Origin: Nymphaea colorata
Taxonomy: Eukaryota > Streptophyta > Magnoliopsida > Nymphaeales > Nymphaeaceae
Direction of reading: 5' to 3'
DNA length: 64,000 nucleotides
NCBI RefSeq assembly: GCF_008831285.2
Contig: NC_045141.1
Span: 26,339,315 to 26,403,314 of the forward strand
Within the stretch, counting starts at the first letter, position 1; every line of letters starts with the position of its first letter. Made by a program: the position numbers and the translations under genes. Below are positions 60,449 through 64,000 of the stretch, piece after piece. Below the pieces are notes generated by a model that did no database searches, was not told the origin of the DNA, and worked only from the letters and a program-made list of their open reading frames with translations.

Positions 60449-61514
60449 CTCCCTAAAACCACAGGTAAAAGGAAGGCGCACCTTGCCACTGTTGTTTGAG
60501 GCACACGCCTCAACTGCCCCTCTCTCTCTCTCTCTCTCCGTTTTGCATTGACGCTTGTATCTTTTTACTTTTTTTTTTATCATATAGTTATATTTTCTTC
60601 AGCATATTCTTGTTTTTGTTTACTCTTTTTTTGTCCAGTTAGCTAATGTGGGACGAAATGGGTTCCACCTAGCAGCAGCATCATATTTGGTTGGCACGCA
60701 AAACTAGTGACCTTTAACATCCCGTGAAGCATATCTTGCTCTGGGAAAACCTCTCTGTTTTCTGGCTTGTTGCTCACCTCTTCTGGCAAACCTGAAAAGA
60801 AACATTTGAGAGAATATCATACCACATGAAGAAAGTTGTACAAACATGAAATAATTTCAGGTAGAACTTTTGGACAATATTATTTCCTGCATTCTCCAAT
60901 ATCCGAGCCTTGCCAAATGACACGCTAGACATCAAACAAGGACCAGGAAGAGGTGAATGATCTTATAAACATCACAATTCACAACCAAACAATAGATCCT
61001 GTGAAATTTTCAAAAATTTAAAAGTTATTGCTTTTCAGGTTTCTAAAGTAAACGTAGGGAATAAGAGACAAGGTAGAACAAACCCAGTTACCATGTATTT
61101 CATGCTCTCCAACATCAACGATCAATCTGCATATACAATTGCAAGTATTGCCGCAGTCTGGTATTCTCTCACGCGCAAACCTATAAATACACCTCAAACC
61201 CATAAATACACCTTTAAATAAACAGAAGAATGTTATTGATTCATCTCCTAACGCATTAACGGTGCACAAAACCTTCCAAGGAAAAGTTGTGCATACAAGC
61301 CACACACAAAAAAAAAAAAAATCGATTTCAGAAATGGACTTTAGGTTTTCATTTTATGTTATGCAAACTTACAATACATACAAACAAGGAATCAAGATAC
61401 CCGGCAATTCTTTCACAAAAAACATTTTCCCATTGTAAGTCCAATCAAACATGATAGATAGCCTCTCATTGCAAATTAATTGCTGCACCTAGCCCAATAA
61501 TGAGTGTCACAACA

Positions 61515-61837
61515 AGTTTCAGGTCATGCATTCGGAAATGCCCCAACTAATTTTCAAAACACGAATGTTGTTTTTTTTTTTTTTGCTGCCCATACTTAAA
61601 AACATTCGCATTAGGATCTGACCCGGAATCAGCACTAGCACTTGAAGGGTGTTAACAGTCGGCAACAATCATATGCAAAGACAGAAGTTTGTATTTGGAA
61701 GTCATCAAGGTCATGCTGCTGAGTGTTAACACCATTCCGGGTCAGATACCAATTTAAATTTCCTTAAGCAGGGGCAGAAAATGACATTCAGGTTTTCAAA
61801 AGTAGTTGGGGCATTTCTGAAGGCGTGACCTGAAACT
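61515..61837. mobile_element. Hairpin MITE, unit 4 copy
   Basis: 323 bp, same termini and the same GGTGTTAACAGTC variant as unit 3. It differs from that copy mainly in poly-T length near 61,570. Confidence 0.72.
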
Positions 61838-62285
61838 ATGACTTTCATAGGGACCTCCAAAACTCATAGGAGCCTTCATGTGTTTGGCAAGACCTTTTTT
61901 CTTGTGTATACTTTTGAACCACCACTTTCATTAGTTGAGTTCACCTTCATCTGTGGCACCCTTTCAACTTGCTCATCCTCCTTCCCATGGCCAAGGCACC
62001 ATCTTTCATAACATTGGAAGCAAACCTACTTCCTCCTCTCTTTGATTTGTCCAGATTCAATCGCTTGACTAATATGACTAATATCTGTTTGGTCGTGAAA
62101 CATCTAATGCCTCATGCTGCATCATTGGTTTTGTGGACATGCCATTGTTTCGGTTTCATGTCTGCAACCTAACACTCATTCATTTACATTTCTCCTCCTT
62201 GATTCTAAATAGTTCAAAATTCTCTAGCAGTTTAACAATTGTGGCTTGGCTGCCTATACTTTAATGCAAAGTTTCATCACGTAAG

Positions 62286-62560
62286 CCTCCCACTAAAGGA
62301 ACCCATGCATCCAGGCACATATAATTTATTTCTGCAAATTCAGCCTGCCAGATACTCCAAGACATGTCCTTTCTGCTTGAATTCAGATAGTTCAATATTC
62401 TAATCCAAGAAAGTTGAATGGCGCAGACCTCCTACTAAAGGAATCCATGCTTCCATGCACATATAATTTATTTCTGCAAATTCAGTCTGCCAGATACTCT
62501 AAGACATGTCGTTCTGCTTGAATTTAGATAGTTCAATATTCCAAGAAAGTTGAATGGCCA
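62286..62560. repeat. 142-bp tandem duplication, unit 4
   Basis: Copies start at 62,286 and 62,428, exactly 142 bp apart, as in unit 3. Confidence 0.75.
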
Positions 62561-63426
62561 AATCAAACAAATAAAACATCAATAGACTGTTGCAACCTTG
62601 TAGACGGACAAACTACTTATACCATCTAATGAGTCAGTCCTTCCAAACTAAAATTTCCTGGCAGTATGGGTACTGCTCAGCCCAAAAGATACAGCTGAGT
62701 GAAATCCCTCCTTGGGCATCTTAGCTACACATTTGTTGAGCTTGTGAATAAGGTGCTTGAGAACGATGAGGACGAGGACCACATACTTGTTCATCTGCGG
62801 TTGTACGCTTGTGGATTTCTAGATGCCAAGCTCCCATCATTGGCTTCAAGTATTTTCAACAGTAGAATATATATGATATTGGATGCTACATTTCAAGCCC
62901 TATTGTGTTCGGTTTTTCAGAAGCACAATACATGGTTTATTAAAAAATGGACATGGTGCACCTTTAATCAATCTTTCTTCGCTTGAAGAAAGACATGGGA
63001 ACTTGAAAAACAAGAACGCATTTTCAATTATCATCCAAAAGAGGAACATGGAATGATCTTGTTATGCCAACACATAAGCATTAACTTTCAAAAAATAGTA
63101 AAATACGATATAAGGAGAGAATAGCAATTGCAGTCAACCAAAGTTATATTACCTTTAGCAAAGTACGGACGGAGGAAGAACTTTGTATGGGTACATTATT
63201 CCATTGGGTTCTAAGAGCTTCTTTATGGAACCCATGAATTGAACCTCAAATGCACAAAAAGAATTAGGAAATAAGAAGAAAAATGCAAAAAAATGTACGA
63301 TATATGCAAGACTGCCACATCCATCAGCACACAAATGGACATAATTTTTCTTAAGATTGATTAAGAAATGCAAATTCTGAGAAATTCAGAAATAGCAGAA
63401 CAAGCAAGCCTTCATGTTTTAAATAA

Positions 63427-63515
63427 ACTCCAGTTGATTGGAGGTCCATCAGGTCTGCCATAAAGCAGCCGATCCAAGCTCCCATGGAAGTCTCTCAAAA
63501 AACCAGAATTCAATG
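63427..63515 (-). pseudogene. Kinase fragment, unit 4
   Basis: Same fragment as in units 2 and 3, lying about 360 bp before the abrupt junction. Confidence 0.55.
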
Positions 63516-63869
63516 ATCAGAGCCTTCACGTGCATGAAATCCAATCTGTTTACAAATATGAAGATGTTGCAAAGATGCAATCTTGTTAATCTCGCTTATG
63601 AATTCCTTACAGTAACCCTACTGGCACATATCAAATAAGCGTGACTAACAGGAAAATAATCCATTAAGCCAGAAAAAGAGGACAAACAGCAAAGCAAAAG
63701 AACCCCAGATTTTTGAGGAGTCGAAAAATAGGTTCTTTTCGTCCTAATCCTCTCATTCACCTGGAAGCTTAATATACATATAAAAATGTGAATTAGTGTC
63801 CACAGCTATATAACTTTTGTTGCTCCATTTGGTACTATGATTCCTTTGTTAAGCTGATAGATACTTAAA

Positions 63870-64000
63870 AGTTGGTGAACACCATACTTATGAACCAACA
63901 AAAAAGTTGTCTCCACAATCAGCAAATCAAAGCCCAAACCAGAGCTCTGATACCATAAAAATGTGTAAACCTACAATGAAACTCAATCAAAGGCACTAAT
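63870..64000. repeat. Out-of-register array fragment after an abrupt junction
   Basis: The last 131 bases match 56,955-57,085 (and 31,445-31,575), not the expected continuation of unit 4. The two sides share AGT at the breakpoint. It contains the primer-site-like GCTCTGATACCA at 63,944-63,955. Confidence 0.9.

Larger units (their letters stand above)
59938..63872. repeat. Tandem array unit 4, interrupted
   Basis: Near-identical to the start of unit 3 (offset 12,522-12,525 bp at several landmarks) until 63,870, where homology breaks off just past the kinase piece. It contains the ACCGGTGA cluster, the MITE and the 142-bp duplication. No gene is recognised. Confidence 0.88.

Noticed and set aside
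18653..64000. Ribosomal DNA or centromeric satellite as the identity of the array
   Set aside because: No rRNA sequence is present, and the unit is far longer than plant centromeric satellites and built of mixed transposon debris.

Overview
This window is nuclear DNA from a flowering plant. It has intron-split plant genes, a plant-type Ty1/copia retrotransposon, a chromovirus relic, MITE-like hairpins, AT-rich intergenic DNA and microsatellites. The species cannot be named from the sequence. No bacterial, organellar, rRNA or CRISPR features were seen.

Left part, 1-18.6 kb, holds the only host-gene material recognised. (i) A minus-strand gene at 3.0-4.6 kb has four exons with consistent splice phases. 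It encodes the N-terminal part of a small membrane protein whose 3' end was not found. (ii) A complete two-exon RADIALIS-like single-MYB gene lies at 15.5-16.0 kb on the plus strand, with a TATA box. (iii) An isolated cellulose synthase (CesA) zinc-finger exon lies at 16.9-17.05 kb on the minus strand. Between them are a decayed Ty3/gypsy chromovirus (about 8.35-9.7 kb), a receptor-like kinase fragment (12.1-12.4 kb), and two diverged relics (6.1-8.1 and 10.2-12.0 kb) related in inverted orientation to the array that follows. A 37-bp purine-rich minisatellite (18.2-18.5 kb) sits just outside the array.

Right part, 18.65-64.0 kb, is a head-to-tail tandem array of a complex unit about 12-12.5 kb long: four units, the last incomplete, then an abrupt junction at 63,870. 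Each complete unit holds, in order: an ACCGGTGA/TCACCGGT motif cluster, a roughly 320-bp hairpin MITE, a short kinase-derived piece (units 2-4), a hypothetical gene-like segment (units 2-3), a chromovirus-associated retroelement relic on the minus strand, a compound CT/CA/A microsatellite, a long AT-rich spacer with a retroelement-like primer-binding motif, and a GC-rich island resembling a gene 5' end. Units 2-4 are very alike. Unit 1 is more diverged and lacks some later duplications.

Unit 1 is interrupted by an intact, very young Ty1/copia element (22,956-28,129, minus strand). It has a 1398-codon gag-pol frame, 165-bp LTRs that read identical, a 5-bp target duplication, a tRNA-iMet primer site and a polypurine tract. 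It is absent from the same site in the other units, so it inserted after unit 1 separated from them. The copia element is the only apparently complete mobile element. The unusual object is the multi-kilobase array assembled from transposon and host-gene debris.
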